From Janthinobacterium aquaticum (GTDB lineage Bacteria; Pseudomonadota; Gammaproteobacteria; Burkholderiales; Burkholderiaceae_D): DNA of 64,000 bases. Made by a program: the position numbers and the translations under genes. The stretch is from NCBI RefSeq assembly GCF_009208565.1, contig NZ_WFLK01000014.1, positions 62,001 to 126,000 of the forward strand, in the 5' to 3' direction. How positions within the stretch are numbered: position 1 is the first letter of the stretch; each line of letters begins with the position of its first letter. Below are positions 35,735 through 44,529 of the stretch, in pieces. The notes beneath the pieces were generated by a model. It saw only the letters and a program-made list of their open reading frames with translations, did not search any database and was not told the origin of the DNA.

Positions 35735-36777
35735 AAGAATTCGGCTGTATCGTTCGAGGCTATGGTATTGAGCAGGCCGTTGGCCACCAGTTCATCGTAA
35801 TGGCAGGCCAGGTTGCGGCCATGGCTCTTGGCGTAATACAGCGCCTGGTCGGCGCGGCCCAGAATGATCACCGGCGCTTCAAACGCGCTGATGCTGACAA
35901 AACCCACGCTGACCGTCACGCGGCCCACTTGCGGAAAGTCGTGGCTTTCCACGTTCATGCGGAAGCGGTCGATGATTTTCTGCGCGTTTTCCAGCGTGAT
36001 CGAGCGCAGCAGCACCACGAATTCCTCGCCGCCAAAACGGAAAATGCGGTCTTGCGCGCGGAACGATGACTGCAGCAGGTTGGCGATCAGGATCAGCACT
36101 TCATCGCCGTACAGGTGGCCGAACTTGTCGTTGACCAGCTTGAAGTGATCGACGTCGACCACCGCCAGCCATTGCCGTTCGGTATCGCCGGGGTGGCGCC
36201 GCTCCTGGTCGGCCGGGCGCGCCGCATCGGTTTCCACATCGCCGCGGCTTTGCAGGATCTTGGCCAGTTGGTCGTCAAAGGTCTTGCGGTTGAGCAGGCC
36301 GGTCAGTGAATCGCGTTCGCTGTAGTCGAGCAGGTTCTGGAAATTGCGGTAGACGCTGACGATGCCGCCAATCACCTGGATGGTGGCGCCCGTGTAAGGC
36401 GTGGGATTGGTGATTTCCAGGCAGGTGGTGACCTGGTCGCCGATCCAGATCGGCAGCCACAGCAGATGTCGCCCTTGCGAACAGACGGTGTCGCAGCTCG
36501 CTTCATGGCGTGCAATACAGGCTGCCAGCGCCGGATAGTCCGACAGCGGGTCGCCGGGCCACGATGGGTCGGCCTGCTCTTCGAGGCGCGCCGCACTGCC
36601 GGCCACGATGCTGGCGCGCGAACGCACGAATACCTGGCCACGCACCGTGGTCAGCGCCAGCATGCGCGTTTGCGCGGCGCACGCCAGTTCCTGTACTGCC
36701 GAGATCACCGAAATGTCGAGCATCGTGTGATCGCGGTATCCGGTCATGTCTACCATGTGTTTCAGTAGGGAATCCAT
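35731..36777 (-). CDS. diguanylate cyclase (GGDEF) with N-terminal sensory region
   Basis: 348 residues. The first 160 residues resemble a GAF-like or other cytosolic sensor (cysteine-containing: AACIARHEASCDTVCSQGRH); no membrane segments. The GGDEF domain starts at DSLTGLLNRKTFDDQL; the active site is RFGGEEF, and the inhibitory RxxD site is present as RAQD five residues before it, so product feedback is expected. An unusual insertion rich in Arg/Asp (SRGDVETDAARPADQERRHPGD) follows the first helix. ATG 36777 is preferred because the frame upstream is not protein-like. Confidence 0.92.
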   Translation of the reverse strand: MDSLLKHMVDMTGYRDHTMLDISVISAVQELACAAQTRMLALTTVRGQVFVRSRASIVAGSAARLEEQADPSWPGDPLSDYPALAACIARHEASCDTVCSQGRHLLWLPIWIGDQVTTCLEITNPTPYTGATIQVIGGIVSVYRNFQNLLDYSERDSLTGLLNRKTFDDQLAKILQSRGDVETDAARPADQERRHPGDTERQWLAVVDVDHFKLVNDKFGHLYGDEVLILIANLLQSSFRAQDRIFRFGGEEFVVLLRSITLENAQKIIDRFRMNVESHDFPQVGRVTVSVGFVSISAFEAPVIILGRADQALYYAKSHGRNLACHYDELVANGLLNTIASNDTAEFF

Positions 36778-37223
36778 TGTCTTTCTCTGGAAGGTAATTA
36801 CACAAGTATTTTCATACCAGCACCGCGCCAGGCGCGAACCTGTACGCGTCCTACTACAACTAGCCAAGGGTTATTTGGTGGCATGACGCACGGACAGATG
36901 GCGAGAGGCCTTTCCAAAGGAGAACTAAGCAGCATAAAGTCTTTTTGCCTGTCAGGCAATTAACGTATGCAAAATTTCATGTAAAACCTTGCGTTTCACG
37001 ATCCGCGTTGCAAAAAGTTTGACCTGATCGCGCACGGTTATTTCCACATGCCTTGATAATTTCCATATGGAAACTTGTGGTGCCTCAATTGCGCTTGCCG
37101 CCTGCCTTCTATAGTTCATGGCAATGGCGTAGAACTTAACAGTAGGAAACATCTTAGCAGGAATGGGCAATGTTTCACACTCGATTGCGCCAGGGACTTG
37201 TGATCCACTTTTGGGAGCCTGTC
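36778..37223. promoter_or_regulatory. upstream region of the Tad locus
   Basis: 446 bp without a supportable gene, AT-rich. It contains the perfect 14-bp palindrome TTTCCATATGGAAA (37060-37073) preceded by a related half TTTCCACATG (37041-37050), giving a 19-bp spaced pair upstream of the pilin gene. TATAGT near 37110 may be a -10, but its -35 is weak. Confidence 0.5.
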
Positions 37224-37406
37224 ATGAAAACCTTCCTGTCGGCAGTACAGCAGTTTGTCAAGGATGAGGATGGCATTACGGCAATCGAATACGGCCTGAT
37301 CGCGGCCCTGATGGCCACCGCCATCACGGCCGGTTTCTTGCTGATCAAGACCAACCTGCTGTCTGTCCTCACCGAAATTTCGTCCAACCTGGTGCTGACG
37401 CCTTAA
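37224..37406 (+). CDS. flp: Flp-family type IVb pilin
   Basis: 60 residues. A short basic leader ending DEDG is followed by ITAIEYGLIAALMATAITAGF: cleavage after Gly, Glu at +5 and Tyr at +6 are the Flp hallmarks, with the hydrophobic helix immediately after. It is the major subunit of the Tad pilus that mediates attachment. GGGAGCC precedes the ATG. Only one pilin gene of this kind is present at the locus. A palindrome 150 bp upstream may regulate it. Confidence 0.93.
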   Translation: MKTFLSAVQQFVKDEDGITAIEYGLIAALMATAITAGFLLIKTNLLSVLTEISSNLVLTP

Positions 37407-37463
37407 GCAGGTGCCCGCTGCCGGCCAGTTTGCAGGCGGCGGGTTTTTCGGGGAGCCGTAAAC

Positions 37464-37964
37464 ATGACCAGTGCTGTGCTGGCCGACCTGTTGCTGCTGC
37501 TGTTCGTGGCGCTGGCTGCCGCCAGCGATCTGGCGCGCCGCAAGATACCGAACCGGCTGGTGCTGGCCGGCATCGTCGTGGCGCTGGGCCTGCACGGCTG
37601 GCAGGCACCCGGCAACGCCGCACCGCTATTGTTCTGGCTGGGCGGCATGGCCGCCGGCTTTTTCCTGTTCCTGCCGCTATACCTGTTGCGCGGCATGGCC
37701 GCCGGCGACGTCAAGCTGATCGCCATGGCCGGCGCCTTTGCCGGCCCGTGGGCCACCGTACAGATTGCGCTGGCCACCTTTGTGCTGGGCGGCCTGATGG
37801 CGCTGCTGATAATCGGCTGGCAAGGCCAGTGGCGCGCCTGCGCGCGCAATCTGCGCCGACTGCTGGCTGCAGCGGGCGGTCCGCAGGCCAGTGTCGGCAA
37901 TATGCCTTACGGCCTGGCGATTGCGCTGGGCAGCGTGGTGGTGCAAGGCCGCCATTATCTTTGA
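37464..37964 (+). CDS. cpaA: prepilin peptidase CpaA/TadV
   Basis: 166 residues, about five hydrophobic segments. The two catalytic aspartates of the A24 family are present: ASDLARRKIPNRL (first Asp) and GDVKLIAMAGAF (second Asp). It cleaves the Flp and TadE/F leaders at the inner membrane. It is short, lacking the cysteine N-methylation domain, which is normal for the TadV group. Located 57 bp after the pilin gene. Confidence 0.9.
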   Translation: MTSAVLADLLLLLFVALAAASDLARRKIPNRLVLAGIVVALGLHGWQAPGNAAPLLFWLGGMAAGFFLFLPLYLLRGMAAGDVKLIAMAGAFAGPWATVQIALATFVLGGLMALLIIGWQGQWRACARNLRRLLAAAGGPQASVGNMPYGLAIALGSVVVQGRHYL

Positions 37965-38054
37965 CACGCATTCGTTGCTTTGAATCAAGGGGCGCTAAAA
38001 GCTGCCTACTAGAATGAATTCTTGCCTGGCGTCTAAACCTGTGGAGACAAGCGC

Positions 38055-39428
38055 ATGTCCGAAGCCGAATACTTTGCCGTCGATAGCCATGCGCGCGCCG
38101 CCGATGCAGCGCTGATGCCGCCACTGCCGCCGCAACCCAAAACGCTGCGCGAGACGGGCCTGGAGCGCCAGATGGTGGTCGAGCTGATCGCCAAGGCGGT
38201 ACTGCTGGGCGGCAAGACCCATCTGTCGGCCCTGAACACCCGCTTGCGCCTGTCGATCAACGTGCTGCGCGAGGTGCTCGACTTTATGGTCGGCGAACAG
38301 ATGGCCGAGGTAGCCTGGCGCGGCGAATCCGATATCGATGTGCAGTACCAGCTGACCGGCGCCGGCAAGCAGCGCGCGGCGGTGTTCATGGAGCGCTGCG
38401 CCTATACCGGTCCGGCACCGGTAACGCTCGACGCCTACCGCGCCATGGTGGCGCGCCAGTCCTGGCGCGCGCAGCAGCCGCGCCTGGCCAGCGATGACCT
38501 CGCTGCCGTGCTGGGCGACGCGCATGCGGGGCCAGGCATGCTCGATATGGTCGGTGCGGCGCTCTATTCGGGCCGCTCGCTGCTGCTGTACGGGCCGTCC
38601 GGCAGCGGCAAGTCGACGCTGGCGCGCCAGCTGGGCCAATTGCTGCATGGCCTGGTGGCGATACCTTACGCCATTGTGGCGGGGCATGAAATCATCCAGC
38701 TGTACGACGCCAGCGAACATCTGCCGCCGGCGGCGCAGCACCTGCACCATGCGCGCCAGGCGATGGAACGGCGCAGTACCGATATCCGCTGGGTGCTGTG
38801 CCAGCGGCCGCTGGTACAGGCGGGCGCCGAACTCGACGCCGGCATGCTCGAGTTGCGCCATGACGCCAGCAGCGGTTGCTACCAGGCGCCGCCGCAGCTG
38901 CGCGCCAACAACGGCATGCTGCTGCTCGACGACCTCGGCCGCCAGCGCATCGGCGCGCCGCAACTGCTGACGCGCCTGATGCAGCCGCTGGCGCTGGGCA
39001 GCGACCAGCTTGGTTTGCAGGGCGGCCTCAAGCTCGGCGTGCCGTTCGATAGCGTGCTGGTATTGGCCGGCAATCTGCCGCCGGCCCGGCTGCTCGATGC
39101 GGCGCTGTTGCGGCGCATCGCCTACAAGGTGCCGGTGGGGCCGCTTCCCGATACGGCTTATCGGGCGCTGTTTCGCCAGCAGTGCCGGGTGCTGGGCGTG
39201 GCGTTCGACGAGCCGGTGCTCGGCTATCTGCTGCAGCAGCTGCATGGTGCCAGTGGCCAGCCTTTGTTGGCCAGCACCCCACGCGCACTGCTCGAGCGCA
39301 TCAACGACTTTGCCGGCTTTGCCGGCTGTGAAGCGCGCCTGACGGTGGCCGCGCTCGAACAGGCCTGGTACAGCATGTTTGCCCCGTGCGGCCTGCCTGC
39401 TGGCCAGTCTGACGAGCAGATAGCATGA
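38055..39428 (+). CDS. AAA+ ATPase embedded in the Tad locus (not a standard tad gene)
   Basis: 457 residues. Residues 20-125 look like a winged-helix-rich adaptor (LERQMVVELIAKAVLLGGKTHLSALNTRLRLSINVLREVLDFMVGEQMAEV). The ATPase core has Walker A GPSGSGKST (about 182-190), Walker B GMLLLDDL (about 292-298), a sensor-like LVLAGNLPP and an RRIAYKVP arginine pair. It is not CpaF (separate gene at 45744) or CpaE. GGAGACAAGCGC precedes the ATG and it is coupled by ATGA overlap to cpaB. A role in regulating or assembling the pilus is inferred from location only. Confidence 0.85.
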   Translation: MSEAEYFAVDSHARAADAALMPPLPPQPKTLRETGLERQMVVELIAKAVLLGGKTHLSALNTRLRLSINVLREVLDFMVGEQMAEVAWRGESDIDVQYQLTGAGKQRAAVFMERCAYTGPAPVTLDAYRAMVARQSWRAQQPRLASDDLAAVLGDAHAGPGMLDMVGAALYSGRSLLLYGPSGSGKSTLARQLGQLLHGLVAIPYAIVAGHEIIQLYDASEHLPPAAQHLHHARQAMERRSTDIRWVLCQRPLVQAGAELDAGMLELRHDASSGCYQAPPQLRANNGMLLLDDLGRQRIGAPQLLTRLMQPLALGSDQLGLQGGLKLGVPFDSVLVLAGNLPPARLLDAALLRRIAYKVPVGPLPDTAYRALFRQQCRVLGVAFDEPVLGYLLQQLHGASGQPLLASTPRALLERINDFAGFAGCEARLTVAALEQAWYSMFAPCGLPAGQSDEQIA

Positions 39429-40291
39429 AGAACCGGCGTGCCTTGATGATGATGGCGCTGGCCGTTCTGCTGGGCCTGCTGGCGGTGCTGCTCGCTTCGC
39501 ACTGGCTGCTGCGCCAGACGCCGGCCGGCAAGGGCCACGTGGTGGTGGCTGCCGCCGATGTCAGCCTGGGCCAGCGCCTGGCTCCCGAGATGCTGCGCCT
39601 GGCCGAATGGCCGGCCGAAAGCCTGCCGCAGGGCGCCTTGCAGGACCCGTTGAAGCTGGCCGGGCGGGTGCTGAAAAGCAGCGTGCTGCGCGGCGAACCT
39701 TTGAGCGAAGCCAAGCTGGCGCCGATCGGTACGCTGGGCGGCCTGTCGGCCCTGATTACCGAAGGGCGGCGCGCCATCACGGTACGCGTCAACGATGTGA
39801 TCGGCGTGGCCGGCTTTGCGTTGCCGGGCAACTATGTCGACATTATCGTCAGCACCCAGCAGGACGCCAGCGAGCGCTCCCACAGCCGCAATATTTCCAA
39901 GATCGTGCTCGAACGCATCCTGGTGCTGGCCGTGGCGCAGGAGGTCGGGCGCGATGAAACCCGACCGCGCGTGGTCAATGCGGTCACGCTGGAAGTGACG
40001 CCCGCGCAGGCCGAAAACCTGGACCTGGCGCGCAGCGTGGGCAGCCTGTCGCTGGTACTGCGCAATCAGGTCGACCCGCAGCCGGGCATTACGGCAGGCG
40101 CCACCAAGCTGACCCTGCTTGGCGCTGCGCCCGAGCCTGAACCGGTTGCCGCACCGCCCACCCCTGTTTCTACGCCCAGGCCGGCTGCGCCGCGCGCGGC
40201 CAGGACGGTGGCGACAGTCGGCGCCAAAGCGGCGCCGTCGCTGTGCAGCGGCGTGATCGATGGCGCGCGCCAGTGGCGCGAGTGTTTTTAA
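39425..40291 (+). CDS. cpaB: Flp pilus assembly protein CpaB/RcpC
   Basis: 288 residues. One N-terminal transmembrane segment, then the SAF domain (VVVAAADVSLGQRLAPEMLRLAEWPAESLPQGAL) and the RcpC/CpaB core (RAITVRVNDVIGVAGFALPGNYVDIIVS), ending in a Pro-rich linker and a C-terminal cysteine pair. It acts in the periplasm at the outer-membrane secretin. Overlaps the ATPase gene by 4 bp. Confidence 0.92.
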   Translation: MKNRRALMMMALAVLLGLLAVLLASHWLLRQTPAGKGHVVVAAADVSLGQRLAPEMLRLAEWPAESLPQGALQDPLKLAGRVLKSSVLRGEPLSEAKLAPIGTLGGLSALITEGRRAITVRVNDVIGVAGFALPGNYVDIIVSTQQDASERSHSRNISKIVLERILVLAVAQEVGRDETRPRVVNAVTLEVTPAQAENLDLARSVGSLSLVLRNQVDPQPGITAGATKLTLLGAAPEPEPVAAPPTPVSTPRPAAPRAARTVATVGAKAAPSLCSGVIDGARQWRECF

Positions 40292-40313
40292 TGTTTGCCA
40301 GCCGGGGACTGCC

Positions 40314-41714
40314 ATGAAGCGCATTTTGCTGACCTTCTGTCTTGCACTGCTGCCCGCGCTGGCCACGGCGGCGGCCGGCGCTGGCCTGCGTTGCGGCGGC
40401 GAGGCCGCCACGCCCGGCCAGATGCGCCTCGAAGTGGGCAAGTCGAGCATGCTGCGCCTGCCCGAGGCGGTGCAGCAGCGCAGCGTCGGCAATCCGGCCG
40501 TGCTGCAGGCCATGCTGGTGGCGCCCGATACGCTGTATGTAGTAGGCGTCGATGTGGGCAGCACCAATATGATTATCCAGGGCAAGAGCGGCGTATGCAG
40601 CGTGGTCAATGTGACCGTCAGCATGGACCCCGGCGCTTTGCAGGCTACGCTGGCCGAACTGATGCCGGAAGAAAAAGCCATCCGCGTGACGGCGGCGGCC
40701 GACTCGCTGGTGCTGTCGGGCACGGTGCAGGACGCTGTCGCCGCGCAGCGCGCCGTCGAGCTGGCGCAGGCCCATGTACGCCGCGCGCTGCAGCCGCTGG
40801 CCGTGGCGAGGCCAGCCGATGGCGCCGCCGCGCCGGTAGCCGGTGCGCAGACGGCCTTGCCTGGTACGCGCATTATCAATCTGCTCGAGGTCAGCGCGCC
40901 GCAGCAGGTAATGCTGGCGGTGCAGATCGCTGAAGTGTCGAAGTCGCTGCTCGAACGCCTGGAAGTGGGCGCCACCTTGCGCTTTGCCTCGGGCAGCTGG
41001 GCCACCACGCTGCTGTCGAATTTTCTCAGCGGCATGGCCAATGGCCTGCTGGACGTGCGCAAGTCCAACGGCCAGCAACTGACGATCGAAGCGAACAAGC
41101 AGGACGGCCTGGTGCGCATCCTGGCCGAGCCGACCGTGATGGCCATCAGCGGCCAGGAAGGCAGTTTCCTGGCTGGCGGCAAGATCTTTATTCCGGTCGG
41201 CCAGGACAATAACAAGATTACGCTTGAAGAGCGCGAATATGGCGTGGGCCTGCGCTTTACGCCCACCGTGCTCGCTGGCGGGCGCATCCATCTGAAGGTC
41301 TCGCCCGAGGTGTCGGAGCTGTCGCGCGAAGGCGTCGGTATCTCCACCGCCGGCGTCAGCGGGCGCTCGATCCTGCCGGTGATCACCACGCGGCGCGCCT
41401 CGACCACGGTGCAGCTGTACGACGGCCAGAGCTATGCGATTGGCGGCCTGATCAAGAACAACCAGGTCAGCAATATCAACGGCGTGCCGTGGTTGAGCGA
41501 GCTGCCGGTGCTGGGCGCGCTGTTTCGCAGCACCGACTTCCAGCATGACCGCAGCGAACTGCTGTTCGTGATTACCGCCCACCTGGTGCAGCCGCTGGCG
41601 CCCGGCGCTGCCTTGCCCACGTCGCAGCTGGCGCCGCCCACGCGCAGCGACTTGATGTTGAAGGGCAAGATGGAAGGAACGCTGCCCAGCAGCGATGGTT
41701 TTCAACTGAAATAA
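40314..41714 (+). CDS. cpaC: type II/IV secretion secretin CpaC/RcpA
   Basis: 466 residues. A signal peptide (cleaved after ALATAAAG), an N-terminal pilus-associated secretin-N region (MRLEVGKSSMLRLPEAVQQRSVGNPAVLQAMLVAPDTLYVVG), a BON-like middle part and the secretin channel domain (SRKE-like GPxxMAISGQEGSFLAGGKIFIPVGQ, VGLRFTPTVLAGGRIHLKVSPEVSEL, and the C-terminal PWLSELPVLGALFRS motif). It forms the outer-membrane pore for the pilus. Confidence 0.93.
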   Translation: MKRILLTFCLALLPALATAAAGAGLRCGGEAATPGQMRLEVGKSSMLRLPEAVQQRSVGNPAVLQAMLVAPDTLYVVGVDVGSTNMIIQGKSGVCSVVNVTVSMDPGALQATLAELMPEEKAIRVTAAADSLVLSGTVQDAVAAQRAVELAQAHVRRALQPLAVARPADGAAAPVAGAQTALPGTRIINLLEVSAPQQVMLAVQIAEVSKSLLERLEVGATLRFASGSWATTLLSNFLSGMANGLLDVRKSNGQQLTIEANKQDGLVRILAEPTVMAISGQEGSFLAGGKIFIPVGQDNNKITLEEREYGVGLRFTPTVLAGGRIHLKVSPEVSELSREGVGISTAGVSGRSILPVITTRRASTTVQLYDGQSYAIGGLIKNNQVSNINGVPWLSELPVLGALFRSTDFQHDRSELLFVITAHLVQPLAPGAALPTSQLAPPTRSDLMLKGKMEGTLPSSDGFQLK

Positions 41715-41729
41715 GACCGGGAGTTTGCC

Positions 41730-42011
41730 ATGCGCCACCCTGCCGTTTTCATTGTGCCCAGTGTGCTGCTGGCGGCCTGCAGCTACACCAGCACGCCGCA
41801 GTTCGAGCAGCGCTTCGGCCAGGCCAGCCGCCAGGCGCTGGCGCAGCAGGTGCTCGATCCGCAGGCCGGCGCCAGGCGCGTGCCGGCGCACGGGCTGGAC
41901 GGCGCCAGCGCGCGCGCCGTCATGGATCGCTATCGCGCCTCGTTTGCCGACCCCAATGTCCAGCCCGCGCCGTCGGTACAGTTCATGTTGGGAGGCATCA
42001 GTGGCAAATAA
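41730..42011 (+). CDS. small Tad-locus lipoprotein
   Basis: 93 residues: signal with lipobox LAAC (Cys17), then a short mature part (SYTSTPQFEQRFGQASRQALAQQVLDP). It may fill the place of CpaD/RcpB as a secretin partner, but similarity is limited to being a lipoprotein at that position. Its last 11 bp overlap the TadG-like gene. Confidence 0.75.
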   Translation: MRHPAVFIVPSVLLAACSYTSTPQFEQRFGQASRQALAQQVLDPQAGARRVPAHGLDGASARAVMDRYRASFADPNVQPAPSVQFMLGGISGK

Positions 42012-43437
42012 ACGCCAGCGCGGCGCGATGCTGATCGCGTTTGCGATCCTGCTGATCCTGATCCTGGGCTTTATCGGCCTGGCGCTCGATGTCGGGCAGG
42101 TGATCGGCCGCAAGACCGAACTGCAGAACCTGGCCGACAACGCCGCGCTGGCGGCCGCACCGGAACTGGTCGGCACGGCTGCTGGCCTGGCCAGCGCCGT
42201 GGCGCGCGCCAAGGCCAGCGCCGCCGGACAGAGCGCCTACCGGCGCCGCATGCAGGGAGTGGCACTGTCGGACGCGGCCATCCGCTTTGCCGCCAGCGCC
42301 GACGCGCCCGACGAAGCCTGGCACGCCGCCGGCGCCGTGCCGGACCCGGCCGCCGCGCTGTACGTACGGGTCGACACGCGCGACAGTACGCCGGCGCTGG
42401 GGCAGGTGGCAACGGCCTTCCTGGGCGCGTGGTCGCCGGCGCTGCGCACGCTCGAGACGGGTGGACGGGCCGTGGCCGGGCGCAGCAGCCTGCGCCTGAC
42501 GCCGCTGGCCGTCTGCGCGCTGTCGCCGGCGCCAGCGGCGCTGCGCCTCAATCCGGGCCCGCCCGAGCGGCGCGAAGCGCTCGAATACGGCTTTCGGCGC
42601 GGCGTGGCCTATAACCTGTTCAACCTCAATCCGCACGGCGCCGCGCCCGAGCATTTCCTGCTTAATCCCATCAGCCCGCTTGGGGCGATCAGCCCGGCCG
42701 GCCAGCTGGCCGACGCCGTGGTGGCGCCGTTTGTCTGCAGCGGCACGGTGCTGCATGGGCGCATCGGCAGCCAGAGCGTCCATCTGCACCGGCCTTTTCC
42801 GGTGGCGCTGTGGGCCTCGTTCAATGCGCGTTTCAATCAGTACGGCGCCAACCAGTGCGATCCGCTGACAGCGCCGCCCGACACCAACATCCTGCCGTTC
42901 CCCAATAGCCTGGCCAGCTGGTGGATGAACCAGCCGGCGGCAGCGCATGCCTTGCCCGCCACCAGCGGCGCCTTGCTGACGGTAGCTGACCAGCCGCCCG
43001 GCGCGGCGGGAGCTGCCGCGACGCTGCCGGCCACCAGCTATGGGCCGTTATGGTCGTTTGCCAGGGCGGTGCAGTATGCCAGTCCCAAGCCGGCCGGCGA
43101 CTATGCACCCTTTGCCAACAATACCTGGGCCGGCCTGTATCCCGGCCTGCCCGCCGCCCCGGCCAGCAACAGCTTTTATCCGCCCAGCGGCACGCCGTAT
43201 GCATCGAACGCCTTCCAGAGCGCACCGGTGGGCCATGTCGGCGTGGCGCAGCGGCGCGTGCTGCATGTCGCGCTGCTCGACTGCCCGCTGCCGGCCGGTA
43301 GCGACGTGCTGGCCCCGGTGCTGGCGATCGGCCGCTTTTTCATGACCGTGCCGGCCAGCAGCGCGGCGCTGAGCGCCGAATTTGCCGGCCTGGCGGCCGA
43401 ACAGTCGCTGGGCGGGCCGGCGGAGCTGCTGCAATGA
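42001..43437 (+). CDS. TadG-like pilus assembly protein
   Basis: 478 residues. N-terminal RQRGAMLIAFAILLILILGFIGLALDVGQVIGRKTELQNLADNAALAAA is the TadG-type membrane anchor followed by the pilin-associated helix. The remainder is a large periplasmic region with many Pro/Ala and repeated Asn/Tyr segments; no von Willebrand domain is recognised. GTG at 42001 has GGGAGG before it. The ATGA overlap with the next gene links it to the TadE-like pair. Confidence 0.82.
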   Translation: MANKRQRGAMLIAFAILLILILGFIGLALDVGQVIGRKTELQNLADNAALAAAPELVGTAAGLASAVARAKASAAGQSAYRRRMQGVALSDAAIRFAASADAPDEAWHAAGAVPDPAAALYVRVDTRDSTPALGQVATAFLGAWSPALRTLETGGRAVAGRSSLRLTPLAVCALSPAPAALRLNPGPPERREALEYGFRRGVAYNLFNLNPHGAAPEHFLLNPISPLGAISPAGQLADAVVAPFVCSGTVLHGRIGSQSVHLHRPFPVALWASFNARFNQYGANQCDPLTAPPDTNILPFPNSLASWWMNQPAAAHALPATSGALLTVADQPPGAAGAAATLPATSYGPLWSFARAVQYASPKPAGDYAPFANNTWAGLYPGLPAAPASNSFYPPSGTPYASNAFQSAPVGHVGVAQRRVLHVALLDCPLPAGSDVLAPVLAIGRFFMTVPASSAALSAEFAGLAAEQSLGGPAELLQ

Positions 43438-43910
43438 AAGCCCCATCGACAAGGCGCCAGCGCGGCGTGGCGGCCATCGAGCTGGCGTTGATCATGCTGT
43501 TCTTTACGGGACTGCTGCCGGTGGTGCTGCTGTGCGGACGCGCCCTGTTTGCCTACACGGCGCTGCAAAAAAGCGCGCACGATGCGGCGCGCTACATGGC
43601 CACCTTACCGCTACCGCAGATGATGAATCTGGCCAGCGCGGCCGAGGGCAGTGTGGTGGTGCGGCAGATGGTGAGCGACGCCATGCAGGACACCTGGCCG
43701 GAGATGGAAACGCTCAGGATCACGGTGGAGTGCGTGTATGCCGATGACGCCTATCAGTGCGGCAGCTACGCCAGCCGGCCGCTGCAGGTGCGGCTCAAGC
43801 TGACCATCGACATGCCGGTGCGGTTCCTGCCCACGCTGCTGGCCAAGTGGCTGCCGCAGATGAGCAAAATCGCGCTGCGTGCCAACGCGACCCTGCGCTA
43901 TGACAATTGA
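43434..43910 (+). CDS. TadE-like minor pseudopilin
   Basis: 158 residues. Leader RQRG is cleaved before VAAIELALIMLFFTGLLPVV (Glu at +5), the TadE/TadF pattern. The rest is periplasmic with a cysteine pair (VECVYADDAYQCGSY). Processed by CpaA at the inner membrane. Tightly packed between tadG-like and the next TadE/F-like gene (11-bp overlap). Confidence 0.85.
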   Translation: MKAPSTRRQRGVAAIELALIMLFFTGLLPVVLLCGRALFAYTALQKSAHDAARYMATLPLPQMMNLASAAEGSVVVRQMVSDAMQDTWPEMETLRITVECVYADDAYQCGSYASRPLQVRLKLTIDMPVRFLPTLLAKWLPQMSKIALRANATLRYDN

Positions 43911-44511
43911 GCTGCCAGCACGCGGTGCGCGCCAGCACGGCGTCTTCCTGGTGGAGTTTGCCATCCTGGCGCTGGTGTTTTTCCTGTTTGTGTTTGCGCT
44001 GCTGGAGCTGGCGCGTGCGCTGTATCTTTGGAATATGGTGCATGAGGTAACGCGCCGCGCCGCACGCGCGGCCGCCGTGAGCGACTTCAGTAATGCCGGC
44101 CTGCTGCAAAGCGTGCGCGAGCAGGCAGTGCTGCGCACCGGACCCGGCGTGTTGCCGCTGGGCGGCGGCATCAGCGACGCCTACGTGCGCATCGACTACC
44201 TGTCGCTGTCGGGCGGCGCCGGCGGTGCGCCGGCGGCCGTGCCCGTGACGGCGATGCCGGCCTGCCCACAGCGCAACCGCATCAACTGCCTGCAGGATCC
44301 GCACGGCGCCAGCTGCATCCGCTTCGTGCGCGCGCGCCTGTGCCTGCCCGGCGATGCGCGCAACTGCGACAGCGTGCCTTACCGGCCGATCTTGCCGATG
44401 CTGCAGATGATGTTTCCCGCTGGCGAGCAGGCGATCCGCCTGCCTGTCGCCGCCACGATGGCGGTAGCCGAATCGCTCGGCCATGCAGAGAACCCGGCTT
44501 TTTGTCCCTGA
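43900..44511 (+). CDS. TadE/TadF-like minor pseudopilin
   Basis: 203 residues. Leader RQHG then VFLVEFAILALVFFLFVFALLELARALY (Glu at +5), a type IV pilin-like helix. The mature part contains six cysteines (MPACPQRNRINCLQD, ASCIRF, RLCLPGDARNCDS), suggesting disulfides. The ATG at 43900 overlaps the previous stop; the upstream codons are read only in a longer open frame. Confidence 0.85.
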   Translation: MTIELPARGARQHGVFLVEFAILALVFFLFVFALLELARALYLWNMVHEVTRRAARAAAVSDFSNAGLLQSVREQAVLRTGPGVLPLGGGISDAYVRIDYLSLSGGAGGAPAAVPVTAMPACPQRNRINCLQDPHGASCIRFVRARLCLPGDARNCDSVPYRPILPMLQMMFPAGEQAIRLPVAATMAVAESLGHAENPAFCP

Positions 44512-44529
44512 TTACCTGGAGGATGGTCG

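Noticed and set aside
36952-37170. 72-residue minus-strand frame before the pilin gene
   Set aside because: No ribosome site or recognisable domain; lies over the putative regulatory palindrome.
39224-42212. two long minus-strand frames over the Tad genes
   Set aside because: Shadows of cpaB/cpaC/tadG-like genes, which have clear domains.
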